A stretch of 64,000 nucleotides of DNA from Dugong dugon (Eukaryota > Chordata > Mammalia > Sirenia > Dugongidae), in the NCBI GenBank assembly GCA_030035585.1, contig CM057467.1:66266941-66330940 (forward strand). The letters are read 5' to 3'. The notes below the pieces were generated by a model that saw nothing but the letters and a program-made list of their open reading frames with translations, ran no database searches and had not been told where the DNA came from. Positions 33,730-44,215 of this stretch are shown in pieces. A program made the translations under genes and the position numbers. Positions within the stretch are counted from its first letter, which is position 1. Every line of letters starts with the position of its first letter.

Positions 33730-36700
33730 CTACTTTCCTTTTGTCCTATTTTGTCCTTTTCCTATTTGTCACTGGATTCAATATGCTAACATTTTTTTCA
33801 AATACTTTTTTCATTTATGCTCGTGAGGGGTATTACTTTTTAGGTTTTGTTTTTATACACATTTTCTGGTTTTGATATCAGGGTAGCACTGACATCATAA
33901 ATTAAGTTGGCAAGTTCCTCCACTATTTTCTGGAATATATGGGTTGGTTTTGATAAATTTTTCCCCTAAATGTGTGAAAAAAAATCATCACTGAAGCTAC
34001 TGTGATTCTAGTTTTCTTTCTGGAAAATAGTTTAATAATGAGTTCAGTTTCTTTAATAAATATCATGCTGTGTTAATTTTCTATTTATTCTTGTGTTAGT
34101 TTTGGTTTTTTTTTTTCTTTCAAGGAAACTGTCCATTCCTTTAAGTTTTTAAAAATTTATTACCATAAATTTTATAAGAATCTCTTACTATCTTTTTAAT
34201 ATTCCTTAAAGACCAGTAATGACATTCCTCTTCTATTCCTGATGTTGATAATTTGTCTCTTCTCTGTTTTTGTTATCCCCTTAATTATTGTTTTTTCTCA
34301 GTTTATAGATATTTTCAAAAAACAGCCTTTGCTGTCATTGTTTTTCTATCATGCTTCCATTTTGTGTTTACTGATTCTAATCTTATTTTTATTATTTACT
34401 TCCTTTTACGTATTTTGGGTTTAATTTGCTCTATTTTTTATATGTTTTCCAGGGGAAACTTTATTTCATTATTTTAGACCTTTTTTTTTCCTAATATAAC
34501 CAATTTTCTATATAAACCCTGTTTTAACTAATCTCATAAACATAGATATGTTGTATTTTCACCTTCATTCCATTCAAAATGTTTTCTAATTTATCTTGTG
34601 ATTATTTATTTGATCCATGGGCTATTTAGAAATGTTTTGCTTTATTTTGATATAGTTGTGGATTTTCAAAATGTCGTTCTGTACTGATATTTATTTTAAT
34701 TTTATTGTAATCAGATAAAGCACTCTATATTACTTAAAGCCTTTAAAAATTATGATCCTGTTTTGAGGTATAGTATATATTCTCTTTGGTGAATGCTTTA
34801 TATATGCTTGAGAAAATCTGAATGTGCTGCTATGGGATGGAATATTCTACAAAAGCAAATAGGTCAAGTTTATTGATAAAATCCATTGCCGGCCAGTCAA
34901 TTCCAACTCATAGAGACCCTATAGGACAGAGTAGAACTGATCCGTAGAGTTCCCAAGGAGCAGCTGGTGGATTTGAACTGCCAACCTTTTGGTTAGCAGC
35001 TGTATCACTTAACCACTGCGCCACCAGGGCTTCAAGTTTGGTGATAGTGTTGTTCAAGTTTTCTATATAATTGCTGAATTTTGGGGGGGGGGGCAGTTAT
35101 TAAAATAGGAGTGTTGACGCCTCCAATTATAGTTGGGTATTTGTCTATTTGTCCTTTCAGATTTGTCTGTTCTTACTTTATATATTTTGAATTTCTATTT
35201 TTAGGTGAATACACATTTATAGTAGTAAGTCCTACTGATGGATATTTATTGATGGATATGTCCTCTTGGCGATATTTCTTTCTTTCTGTAGATCTGAGTT
35301 TCCATCTGCTATTATTTTTCTTCAGTCTTAAGAACTTCCTTTAATAGTCCCTGTAGGGCAGGTCTATTGGAGATAAATTCTTCACCTTTTGTTTTTCTGA
35401 AGCAGTTTTAATTTCTTCATCATTCCTTAAGGATATTTTTATTGGTTATGGAATTCTAGTTTTTTTTTTTTTTTTTTTTTTTTTTTTCCTTCTTTAAGCC
35501 CTTAGGAATATTGTTCCATAAATTTCTGGCTTGCATTGCTTCTGATGAGAAGTCAGTGGTTTTCTCATTCTTGTTTCCATGTATGTAATATGTTGTTTCC
35601 CTCTGACTGCTTCTATTTATTACTAATTTTTAGCACATTAGCTCTGATATGCCTGGGTGTGATTTTCTTTGTATTTTTCTTATAGAAAGGTTAGTAGAGA
35701 TTCTTGAATTTGTTAACATTTATCATCAAATTAGGAAAAAACAATGTTTTCATTATTTCTTCAACATTTTTTCAGCCTCCTCTTTCCTTTTGTTCTCCCA
35801 TTGCATATTTTTCCACTGAATATTTTCAAACCAATTACTGAGAATTGTTCCCACCCCCTAGAAGTTTGACTCTCTGTGCTTCAGTCTGTGGAGTTTCTAT
35901 TGGCTTATCTCCAAGATCATTTATCTTTTCTTTTGCGATGCCCTATCTAACATTAAGTCTATCCTGTGGATTTTTCATTTCAGATATTGTAATTTTCAGT
36001 TTTACAATCCATTCAGTTCTTTTCTAATTCTTCCACTTCTCTATTGATAGTCTCCATCAGTTTACTGTTTTAAAGTCACTTTCTGCTAATTTTAAGATCT
36101 CTGGGTCTATTTACTAGTGGATTTTTGTTTTGTTTTGTTTTAATATATATGTGTCACATATTCTTGCTTTTGCATATGTCTAATAATATGTTATTTTGTC
36201 TAGATATTGTGAATTCTGTTTATGACATTCTAATTTTTTTTTTTTTTTTTTTAGTCTTCCTTTAGAAAATGTTGAATTTTGTTCTGATAGGTGGTTGATT
36301 TACTGGAAAATCAGCTTTATTTGTTCAAGCCCTGTTTTCAAGCTTTGTTAGGATGGTTCTAAAGTGGTACTTACTCTAAGGCTAGAGTAGCTCTATTCAG
36401 AGGCGGTCTCAGTTCAATATCCAGGTTATTCAGCAAAGTATCTCCATACTCTGTCTGCTCAGAGTGTTTTTATCTCCCAGCATCGTATAATCTTGGGAAT
36501 TTCCATTTAGCTCACAGCTTCCCCACAGCTGTTTTCTTTCAGGCCTTGAAGAGTCTTGCTCTACTCATGTACAGCTTAGTAGTAAGCAAAGACTTAGAGG
36601 TAACCCTATACTTATTTTTGGTGCTCCTTCTCTGTGCAACTCGCTATACTCTGGTATTCTGTCTTGCCAATTCCAGTTGCCTTAGCGGCCTAAACTGCCG

Positions 36701-36950
36701 ATCGTCACTTCCTAACTCAACAAGACCACCTCACTCTGCTTGGGCTCCACCATCCTGCACTATGCTCCAGAATGAGTTTCCAGGCAGATAGTTGATGGTG
36801 ATCAAGTGTCTTGCCTCAATTGTTTCCATTCTCTGAGTGATCATGTCCTGAATTGCCTATTGTTCATTGAAAAGAGATGCTTGATATATTACGCCCAGTT
36901 TTATAGTTACCTATGGTGAGGGTGCTAGCTTACCACTAACTACTCTGTCA
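33730..36950 (-). mobile_element. Old L1 5' half (RT start, endonuclease, ORF1, 5' UTR), antisense
   Basis: Reading the plus strand against the full-length L1 at 50-58 kb, the order is conserved. First comes RT-side text (33780-34110). Next is the ORF2 linker ('cagtttatagatattttcaa' near 34299, against 'tttgttgattctttcaaaga' at 54231), then endonuclease text (34560-35340). ORF1 C-terminus ('ctctgatatgcctgggtgtg' near 35643, the region encoding ...PRHI...) and the ORF1 coiled coil (35850-36110) follow. A 5' UTR closes the block (36250-36950). All frames are destroyed. An AfroSINE (34878-35031) interrupts the endonuclease part. T27 at 35460-35486 and T20+ near 36234-36253 are A-rich expansions of the element's sense strand. 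Confidence 0.8.
34878..35031 (-). repeat. AfroSINE, antisense, with target duplication
   Basis: 'ggccagtcaattccaactca', 'ccctataggacagagtagaa', 'cccaaggagcagctggtgga', 'ccaaccttttggttagcagc' and 'gcgccaccagggct' give a short-subtype antisense copy. The imperfect 14-bp repeat 'tcaagtttattgat' (34864-34877) and 'tcaagtttggtgat' (35032-35045) flanks it. It is nested in old L1. Confidence 0.92.
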
Positions 36951-37049
36951 CAATCAGAAACAGAAATCCTGTCAAGGATCTTTTGAAAAATACGGATGCA
37001 GGGCCCCAGTTCGTATCTATTAGATTTGAATCTCTTGGACTTTCAAAAG

Positions 37050-37900
37050 ACCACAGTTTTCACTGTTTAGATTTATTGGAAACATTTTGATCAAAGGGGT
37101 TACATAGTCCTATTTCTACCTTTAGAAAGATGGGAGGGCACTTTGTGAGTGAAGGCAAGGAAACCAGTTAGTATTCTATTGCAATCATTTATAAAAATTT
37201 TTAAAAAATGCTGAAAACTTGAATTAGGGTGATAGAAATGAGATGGAAAGATGAGCAAATATTGGGAATATCTAATAGGTTACCTTATTTGTTCACAAAT
37301 TACATAACAATGGTAAGAAGGGGAAGGAGTCAGTTATAATAGTTTTCTAGCGACAGAATAGCCTTGATAACAATTCTATTAAATAAAAAGAAAGTATGTA
37401 AATGAGATAACGACTTCACTTAAACATGTATTTCATTTGCAATAGTCCTGATAAAACATGAGGGCCTATGTTATACAATAAGATGGAAACTGCAAAAAAT
37501 AATAAATATGAGAGACATTAAACAGTATTTGGTGTTTGATTAGGATGGATAGGGGAGAGAATAATTCAGGTATTACCCAGATGTTTCTAGTTTGGATAGC
37601 CATCCAATTATTTGAGAGTGAGAACATTGGTGAAAGAGCAAATTTGGGGTGGGAGGGGTTGAGGGATGAAGCCAGTGATGAATTCTGAACTGCACATAGT
37701 GATTTTGAGGACATACAGGTGAAAGATTTGGTTGCCAGATTTATAGATGTGGTTGTGAGAAAGAGACAAAATTTAGAAATAGAGACTAGGAATTGAAGCT
37801 AAGGTAGATGAACTCTCCATAAAGAGACTGAGTAAAGTGAGAAGAAAAGAAGGACTTAGGAAAGCTAAATGGAGAAACAAAAGTGCTGATGTTAACAGAA
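37050..37900 (+). repeat. Ancient mammalian repeat, family not named
   Basis: 'tttgatcaaaggggttacat', 'ggaaaccagttagtattcta', 'ttgcaatcatttataaaaat', 'tacccagatgtttctagttt', 'catagtgattttgaggacat' and 'gagaaagagacaaaat' follow an order also seen at 42430-43350 and partly at 61080-61265. The recurrence in this window supports one dispersed family. It is non-coding and old. Confidence 0.5.
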
Positions 37901-38879
37901 TGTTTTAAGTGAGGTTTCTGCCTTCCTTTGTTGACAGCAAAACATTTCAAAACCATTTATTAAAGTACTCAGCGTAGCATGACTAAAGCTGTGCATGAAG
38001 AATATTTTTGAAAAAGTTTTTTTTTAATTTGCAGTAGGATTTTCCTTCTCTGCTCATCACATAATCAAAATCTGCAAGTATACAGATACTATTACTGGTC
38101 AACAAAACAAGGCCATTATCTCTCCTAATTATAATCTAAGTTTGAGAATATGGAGTATATATTAATGTTCATTTTATTGATTTTTTTTTTTTTTGGTGCT
38201 TATCTCTAACTCAATTGATATTTTGCATATTAGCAAAAAAAAAAAAATTAGTGATTAGTCCAAATGGTGAACAGATTGCAATACAAACAACTGTGGCTAT
38301 GAGAAATCTAAACAGTATGTGTATTGTGTGTGATTAGCTTTTTTTCCGGCATTGTTATTCCATGTCATTGCAGTAGATGTAATTGCATCTTGTGAATACA
38401 TTACAACATGTGTTTTACCCAGATGAAGAGTAATCACAACAAGTAATTCGAACTTGTCATTTGTTAGAATTACTATAAATGGCAGGAGAATATTTTGTTA
38501 AATTTTTATGACTGAAATATGCATTTTTGTAACCATTACAAAAAGTTACTAGAGGTGCCAGATGCCTGATGGAAGTCTATCTGTTAGATTGTATTCCTAG
38601 TTTAAAAGAAAGAAAGTAAGTCCACAATGAACTTTCCACCTTACCACTCTCCTGTAGAATTTTACTTAAATTCATGGTCATGGGGAAACACATCACACAC
38701 TTACATGCACGTATGTACATATGCATGTAGAGACACACATGCACACACACACACTCAACAAATAAATGGAAATCAGACTATATAATCATCTCTGTACATC
38801 TTTTGTTTTTGAAAAAAAATAAAGTCACTAGGATCCTTCTGTGGCAGTGTGCTTACAGTTTTTTTACACTGCTTTATTT
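37901..38879. other. No gene seen
   Basis: Unassigned AT-rich DNA with short homopolymer runs and a CA-rich stretch at about 38690-38758. No gene-like frame. Confidence 0.4.
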
Positions 38880-39137
38880 TGACTTCCTGTTTTTCTTCAC
38901 CCTGTTTTCCCCTTTTCCCACTTCCCTTCCTTTATTCCAGGCTCCCTGTCTCAGCTATTGTCCACGACTCTCAGGCAGTGTGTTTGGCTCAGGCTGATGT
39001 AGGTGCCCCTCATCTGTCCGCCTCATCTGATTCCCCTAGGACGCTGTGTATGCAAGGATTTGAGGTCTTATTAGATTCTGTTGTAATTGCCAGTTACGTT
39101 AGCAGCCTGACACTTAACTATGATATCCTTTAGGTTA
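38880..39137 (+). repeat. L2 LINE 3' end, left part (split by LTR)
   Basis: C/T-rich text leads to 'aactatgatatcctttaggt', which fits the L2 'gactgtgagctccttgaggg' block. The conserved phrase resumes after the LTR insertion at 39626. The two frames at 38803-39133 are chance frames. Confidence 0.6.
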
Positions 39138-39142
39138 GGGAC
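39138..39142. repeat. Target-site duplication, left of solo LTR
   Basis: GGGAC, repeated exactly at 39626-39630. Confidence 0.9.
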
Positions 39143-39625
39143 TGTGATGGTTAAGATTGTGTGTCAACTTGGCTGGGCTATGATTCTCCGTGTTTTAATG
39201 TAATCACTCCCGTGATTGAATATACTGTGCGTAGCCAATCAGATGAAAGGGAGTCTCCTTGGGGGTGTGGCCCACATCTGTATATAAGCAGACGTTCTGG
39301 CTTTTTGCTCTCTCTGGATCCTGCGGCTGCTTCCTGTCGTCTCATCTACCATTCTTGGGACTTGAGCTGTCAGCTTATCTGCTGAACCTGGGTTTCGTCG
39401 ATCTGCACAGCCTGTGAGTGGGAGCCCTGCTCTCCGACCTTCCAATCTTGGGCTTGCCAGCTTCTGCAGCTGTGTGACTTGGGAGAGGCCTCTACCCTGA
39501 TCCATGGACTTGGGATGTTCTAGCCTCTACAATCACGTGAGCTGTTTCCTTGATATAATCTCTCTCTATATATATATTTATACACTTCACTGGTTTTCCT
39601 TCTCTAGAGAACCCAGCCTAAGACA
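39143..39625 (+). mobile_element. Solo endogenous-retrovirus LTR
   Basis: A 483-bp unit begins 'tgtgatggttaagattgtgt' and ends 'ccagcctaagaca', giving the TG...CA termini of an LTR. It is flanked by the exact 5-bp duplication GGGAC. Inside lie a CCAAT box (39235-39239, in 'agccaatcag') and a TATA box 'tatataag' (39281-39288) about 45 bp downstream, placing U3 on the left and the element on the plus strand. A short (TA)n tract lies at about 39569-39583. There is no second LTR and no internal gene nearby, so it is a recombined solo LTR. Five-base duplications are typical of ERVL/MaLR-type elements, but I do not name the family. It splits an L2. Confidence 0.9.
39281..39288 (+). promoter_or_regulatory. 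LTR TATA box (with CCAAT at 39235-39239)
   Basis: 'tatataag' lies 45 bp 3' of CCAAT in the LTR, a standard U3 promoter arrangement. Transcription would run rightward into the L2 remnant. Activity is unknown. Confidence 0.65.
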
Positions 39626-39700
39626 GGGACATTCATTGTCTTACTCTTCTTTTTATATTCCCAGTATCTAGCACTGTGTCTATAATATACTAGGCATTCA
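39626..39700 (+). repeat. L2 LINE 3' end, right part
   Basis: 'gggacattcattgtcttact', 'tatattcccagtatctagca' and 'ctgtgtctataatatactag' continue the L2 3' consensus ('tctttgtatccccagcacctagcac') exactly where the left part stops. 'GGGAC' is the duplicated insertion site. Confidence 0.75.
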
Positions 39701-41281
39701 ACGCCACCTCCTCAACTTCGTCTGAACCCTAGCCCAGTTTGTCTTATTATTAACCAACACAATCAGAACTCTTTCTTAGGTGTGGTGGTAAAGAGATAAG
39801 TATGTATCCTAGGTACTCTAGGAATTCACCAATTCTGTAACCAATCCTTTGTAACCAAAGCAAAAAAAAGTAACAGTTCAATACGTGTATACATATAATT
39901 CTCTAATAAAAAAATAATAAATGAGTAGTAAACTCTCATGGAAATCTTCATGGGAGGAGCATCATTTTGTTTCTGTCCTAAAAATACATACAACTTTGCT
40001 AGGCAGAGAAGGTGATAGACAAAGTTGGACAAAGCCAGGGGCAGGAAAACATAGGGCAAAGTGTGGGAATAGAAGGTGGTAAGTTCTCTAGGGTATCTGC
40101 AGTAATAGAGAGGAGCAAGGCCAAGACACTCATCTGAAATATGTGAAATTAAATAGACTGTGCGTAAGTCACACATTTTGAATATCTGTGTCAGAAAGAA
40201 TTACTCAAATTGCTGTAAGTACGTGTGTGGAATTATGTAAAACAAAAACGTAGTGCATGTGCTTATAAATTGGCATTTATTAGGAATAGCTCAAGCCAAG
40301 GTTATCTGATGCAAATTAAAATTATAAGCTATAGGAACTTTGTGGTAATTTGAAACCCTACTCATAACAAGTGGTTGGTTGGTTTGTAAAAAAAAAAAAG
40401 GGGGGGGGGAGGGGAAGGGGGAAAGGATACTATGAGAAACATTAAAGAAAATATATTATCTATCACTGGTATATTATGTAAATAATCAATATTTTAAAAT
40501 AGAATGCTATATGTTTGTCTGGATAAATTGAATATTTGTCTACCATCCCTTTTCTTTTTGTATAACTTCCCTGCCTATTTCTATTATTACAATCTTTTGT
40601 CATATGTCTATTATGAATAATGTCTGGTAAAGTCAGTGAATGTTTTTTGAGAAACTAGAGAAAAAAACAAAGAGATAGCTAATTCCCAACACTTGTTAAC
40701 TGACAACAACAACCACAACTAGTATTTGTTCTATTATCACGTAGAAGTGTTAAAGGGATCTGCCCATCATTTGGGAACTTGATCTTGCCAAATGAATTGA
40801 TAACAACAGAAACGTTAATTTATGTGAGGGAATATATGCCAGCACGTTAAACCAGAAACTACTAGCACAAGAAAAACACAATCTGCAACATAAAACATAT
40901 GTGTGTGCTCTCTTACATGCACACACACGATCACACGCACACACACACGCTCACACACAAACTATACGTGCTTTTCATGTTTTCCTTGTTTACCACATTG
41001 ATAAAAAAAACATGATTTTTATTGATACTGCCACAAATTGTTTGACATTGAATAAGTCACTTGCCCTCTTTATATCAATAGATTTCTATCTATAAAACAG
41101 AGATTGTTTCCCTGGATAATCTGCAAGTTACCTTCCAGCTCACAGATTTTACTAATGGTCATGTTAATATCAAGAATTATTTTTATTTGGTGTGAAGCAA
41201 GAAAATAAACGTCAGTACAGTATCCAGAATGTTGATGCATATTTTAGGGGACATGCAACAAATGAAAAACAAAATAAAACA
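39701..41281. other. No gene seen; simple repeats
   Basis: An A12/G9-rich junction lies at 40389-40424, and a CA-rich microsatellite at about 40918-40958. The 116-codon minus frame at 39826-40176 has no recognisable domain. The opposed frames over the CA tract are repeat artefacts. Confidence 0.45.
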
Positions 41282-41328
41282 AACCCATTTTCATCGAATT
41301 GATTCTGATTCATAGCAACTGTATATAC
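41282..41328 (-). repeat. AfroSINE/RTE tail fragment, antisense
   Basis: 'cccattttcatcgaattgat' and 'tctgattcatagcaactgta' look like a diverged reversed 3' tail. It is too short to separate SINE from RTE. Confidence 0.5.
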
Positions 41329-41666
41329 AACAAATATTTGAATTTATATCCTTATTGATGAAGAATTTTTCTTAACTTGCATAAGTATTCAAGATTCACC
41401 CTTCCTGTTTGAAAACTGCTGGCAGAAGAATCTGTGGCCACAGACCCCTATCAGATAGCTTAATTTGCATGTTTGAGCAGGAGGCTGACCACATACCTCC
41501 AGACTTGACAGAGAAACGTTGGATGGCCCTGGATCAGTCCTTCCTGAAAAATGTAGATACAGCCACTTTAAAAAAAAACCTCACTATTGCTGAAAATACA
41601 AGGTATCTGCACACTACAAATATTTCTTCTTCTAAAAGCAAGTTATTTCAGCCTCTTTTAAAACTA
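41329..41666. other. No gene recognised; open frame of 112 codons reads into a MITE
   Basis: A plus-strand frame (41409-41747) encodes 'EQEADHIPPDLTEKRWMALD' and a hydrophilic stretch, which I do not recognise. Its C-terminal part is palindromic-element sequence from 41667 on, so it cannot be a conserved protein as it stands. I see no splice or promoter evidence. Confidence 0.3.
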
Positions 41667-41890
41667 CCTTTTTTTACACAAATAACGTGCGCCTTCTACA
41701 TTTGTTTGTCAATTTCTCCCTCCCCCCCCATGAGGTATGTTCATTAGCACTCCTATGCCATTTTTTTTTAGATGTTGCTATGAAAAAAAATTAGCATAGC
41801 ATGCTTATAAAAATACCTCATGGCGGGGGACGAGAGGAAGCTTTTGGCAAACAAACATAGAAAGCACGTGTTATTTGCGTAAAAATACAG
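41667..41890. mobile_element. Palindromic MITE-like DNA element (copy 2)
   Basis: This is the same family as 10809-11000. The left end 'ttttttacacaaataacgtg', 'cgccttctac' mirrors the right end 'catagaaagcacgtgttatt', 'tgcgtaaaaatacag'. Inner arms 'ccccatgaggtatgttcatt' / 'aaaaatacctcatggcgggg' and 'gcactcctatgccatttttt' / 'aaaattagcatagcatgctt' also pair. TA precedes the left end (41665-41666). The right flank has mutated to AA. It is longer than copy 1 because both arms keep a 'ccccc'/'ggggg' segment. Confidence 0.7.
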
Positions 41891-42109
41891 AAACTCAATT
41901 TGGTGCAAATTCTATTTTTTTAGACTTCTTGGTCTTTCTCCTATTCAGTTGAACTGTTATCACTTGCCCTTGCTGAGATATAATAATGATGTGTGTTAAC
42001 ACAGTAGTCTTCATGCTCCCTGGAAGGGATGTTATAGTAAGATGTGATCTCCATGTGCAGTTCTGACAGTTCACTTACATCAGTTTCTCTTACAAATAAA
42101 ATAACTAAA
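41891..42109. other. No gene seen
   Basis: Unassigned short interval. Confidence 0.4.
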
Positions 42110-42400
42110 GACTTGGTATAGCATGCCAGTCAGAACCATGGGTTTGAAGTCAAACAGATAATGCTTTCCAATTCCACCTCTAATCTGTTATGTGATGTTA
42201 GACAAAAATTCACTTCACTCACTTCAGTTTTCCCGTGTGTATATATAATGGTACTAATAAGGTCTTTTTCTATGAACCAGGGATATTGAGTACTTTGTCT
42301 GAGATGGCATAACTGGTAGGGGCCGCAATCAAGAGTTGAACCTTGGTCTTTATGTCTCCAAGTCTTCTGGCTCGATTCACAGGGAAATGCATACATAATA
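42110..42400 (+). repeat. MIR SINE
   Basis: 'agcatgccagtcagaaccat', 'gggtttgaagtcaaacagat', 'caattccacctctaatctgt' and 'gatgttagacaaaaattcac' give a diverged MIR 5' half. The 3' half is weak. Confidence 0.55.
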
Positions 42401-42429
42401 CATACCCCTCAAAAGATACATTAAAATTC

Positions 42430-43350
42430 TCAAGAAAAGTAAATCAATTCTGATAGGAGGAATCAGTGGAGCTTTCTCAAAGAAGTGGAATTACGGTGGC
42501 TACTTAAAGCCCAAGTAGAATTTTGATAGGGGTATGTGGGCATGTTGGGACTCTGGAGGGAGAAGCAGCCCTGTCAGTCCAGGAAACAACCCTAGCAAAG
42601 ACACAGAAGCTTCAAAGTGAGTAGCTTGTTTTAGTGAACAGGAAACAGAACCATGGGATTAAATAAATGTGGCAGACAATGAGGCCAGAGAAGTAAATCA
42701 GGTGAATTTTGTAGGACCTAATTACTTGCTGAGATTTGGAATATATTCTTTTTAGTGAGAAATCATTGAAGGTTTTTAAACAGAAGAGTGGCAAAAAAAT
42801 ATAGATTCTGTAAATATCCCTCAGTAATTCAAATTTTGCAATTCAAAGTTCAGTTTAAAAGAGTCTTAATAATATATAATGCATATATATTACAGGTGTT
42901 ACTTGCATGGCTATAGTCACACTTAATATTTATATTTATTTAAGAAGAGCCTAGCAATAATCCAGGACAGAAAAGATAAGACCGTGAGCTTTGGGTGAAG
43001 CAGGAGACAAATATGAGATACATTTCCAAGGTAGAATTTACAGAATTTGCCAAGGATTCACTGGGGAAAGATGTTAGAGAGGTGGAGTTGAAGATGACAC
43101 AGAGGTTTCTAGTCAAGGTAACAGGAAGGGCGGAGGCTCCATTAGCTGAGGAGGAGATCCCAGGAGAAAAAGTTTGAGCAAGGGTCAAGTGGGGTAGAGA
43201 TAATAAGCTTAGTTTTAGACATGTGGAATTTGAAGTGACAGCTAGATTGCCCTGATTTTGAGATAAAGTCACAAGGTCACAAGAGCTGGCCCCAGAGGGC
43301 TAAAGTTTTGAGGTATAAAGGGGTAAAAGAAATGATAAGATACTTCTAGA
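42430..43350 (+). repeat. Ancient mammalian repeat, long copy, family not named
   Basis: The order 'ggcatgttgggactctggag'-like text, 'caaagacacagaagcttcaa', 'gaaatcattgaaggttttta', 'aacagaagagtggcaaaaaa', 'agcaataatccaggacagaa', 'gatgacacagaggtttctag', 'gttttagacatgtggaattt' is that of a widespread old repeat, also present at 37050-37900. The frames at 42940-43272 and 42995-43177 fall inside it and are not genes. Confidence 0.55.
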
Positions 43351-44069
43351 GGAGCTTGAAAACATCAAATGATGATGAGCATAATCGTCTGCCTGGTAAT
43401 AAAATCTCAGAAACCTTCTGATGTAGATAGATCCGCATGAATCGTTTTACTAGGAGATATAAAAGGATGTGCTCTTAGAAGACGGATATAATTCACAAAT
43501 TATAGTTAATGTGCTGCAGAATTATTAGGGGTTCAAATATAACTAAAAATGCAGTAAACTCAACCACCTCATAATAAGGAGCTGACAAGTGATGCAGAAA
43601 GTCTGTTTGAAAAAATAGCTCCCTGCCACTTGTCACGGTGTCGTCGCAGATGAGGAACATAAATAAACATGTCACTCACAGTGATCTCACTTCCTTGTAC
43701 AAGACTGTCAGCAAAGTAGGGTGAGAGAACAAAATCGCGGGCCTGGGTAACAAATCAAACAAATAATAGAAACAAAAAAATGAAGAACCCTCTTAGTCTC
43801 ATAGTTATGCTAACTCCAGGTCATGGGGGAAGGGGCCACACAAGAGCTGAACCGTACTTCTAGGAATGTACAGTAAGGCTACTCATTCTACTAGGAGCAC
43901 CATCAGAATCTAGTCATTGCATTGTTAATTTTGGCTGCATCTTGAACACAGTATTTTTACAAATGTGTATTACCAAACTGAAATGTCAGCATTGGAGACT
44001 ATCTGGCATCGGTACTCCATTGTGTGATCTTATTTTCCAGATGAGCAGAGACCAGGATGCACATGAATG
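43351..44069. other. No gene seen
   Basis: Unassigned. Confidence 0.4.
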
Positions 44070-44215
44070 AGATTAGATCTAGCAATCTATGTCACTTTGG
44101 GCAAATCACTCATGTTTTTGAGCCTTAGCTTCTTCTGCACAATCGGTATTGCAATAATAGCCTACAGTTCATTGAGAGAAATGACTTGGATAAAGTATTC
44201 AAAGAGTCTAGGGAG
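44070..44215 (+). repeat. MIR SINE fragment
   Basis: 'agatctagcaatctatgtca', 'ctttgggcaaatcactcatg', 'gagccttagcttcttctgca' and 'caatcggtattgcaataata' match MIR. Confidence 0.65.

Noticed and set aside
38849-39133. 94-codon plus frame ending before the LTR
   Set aside because: It is C/T-rich L2 text and shows no domain.
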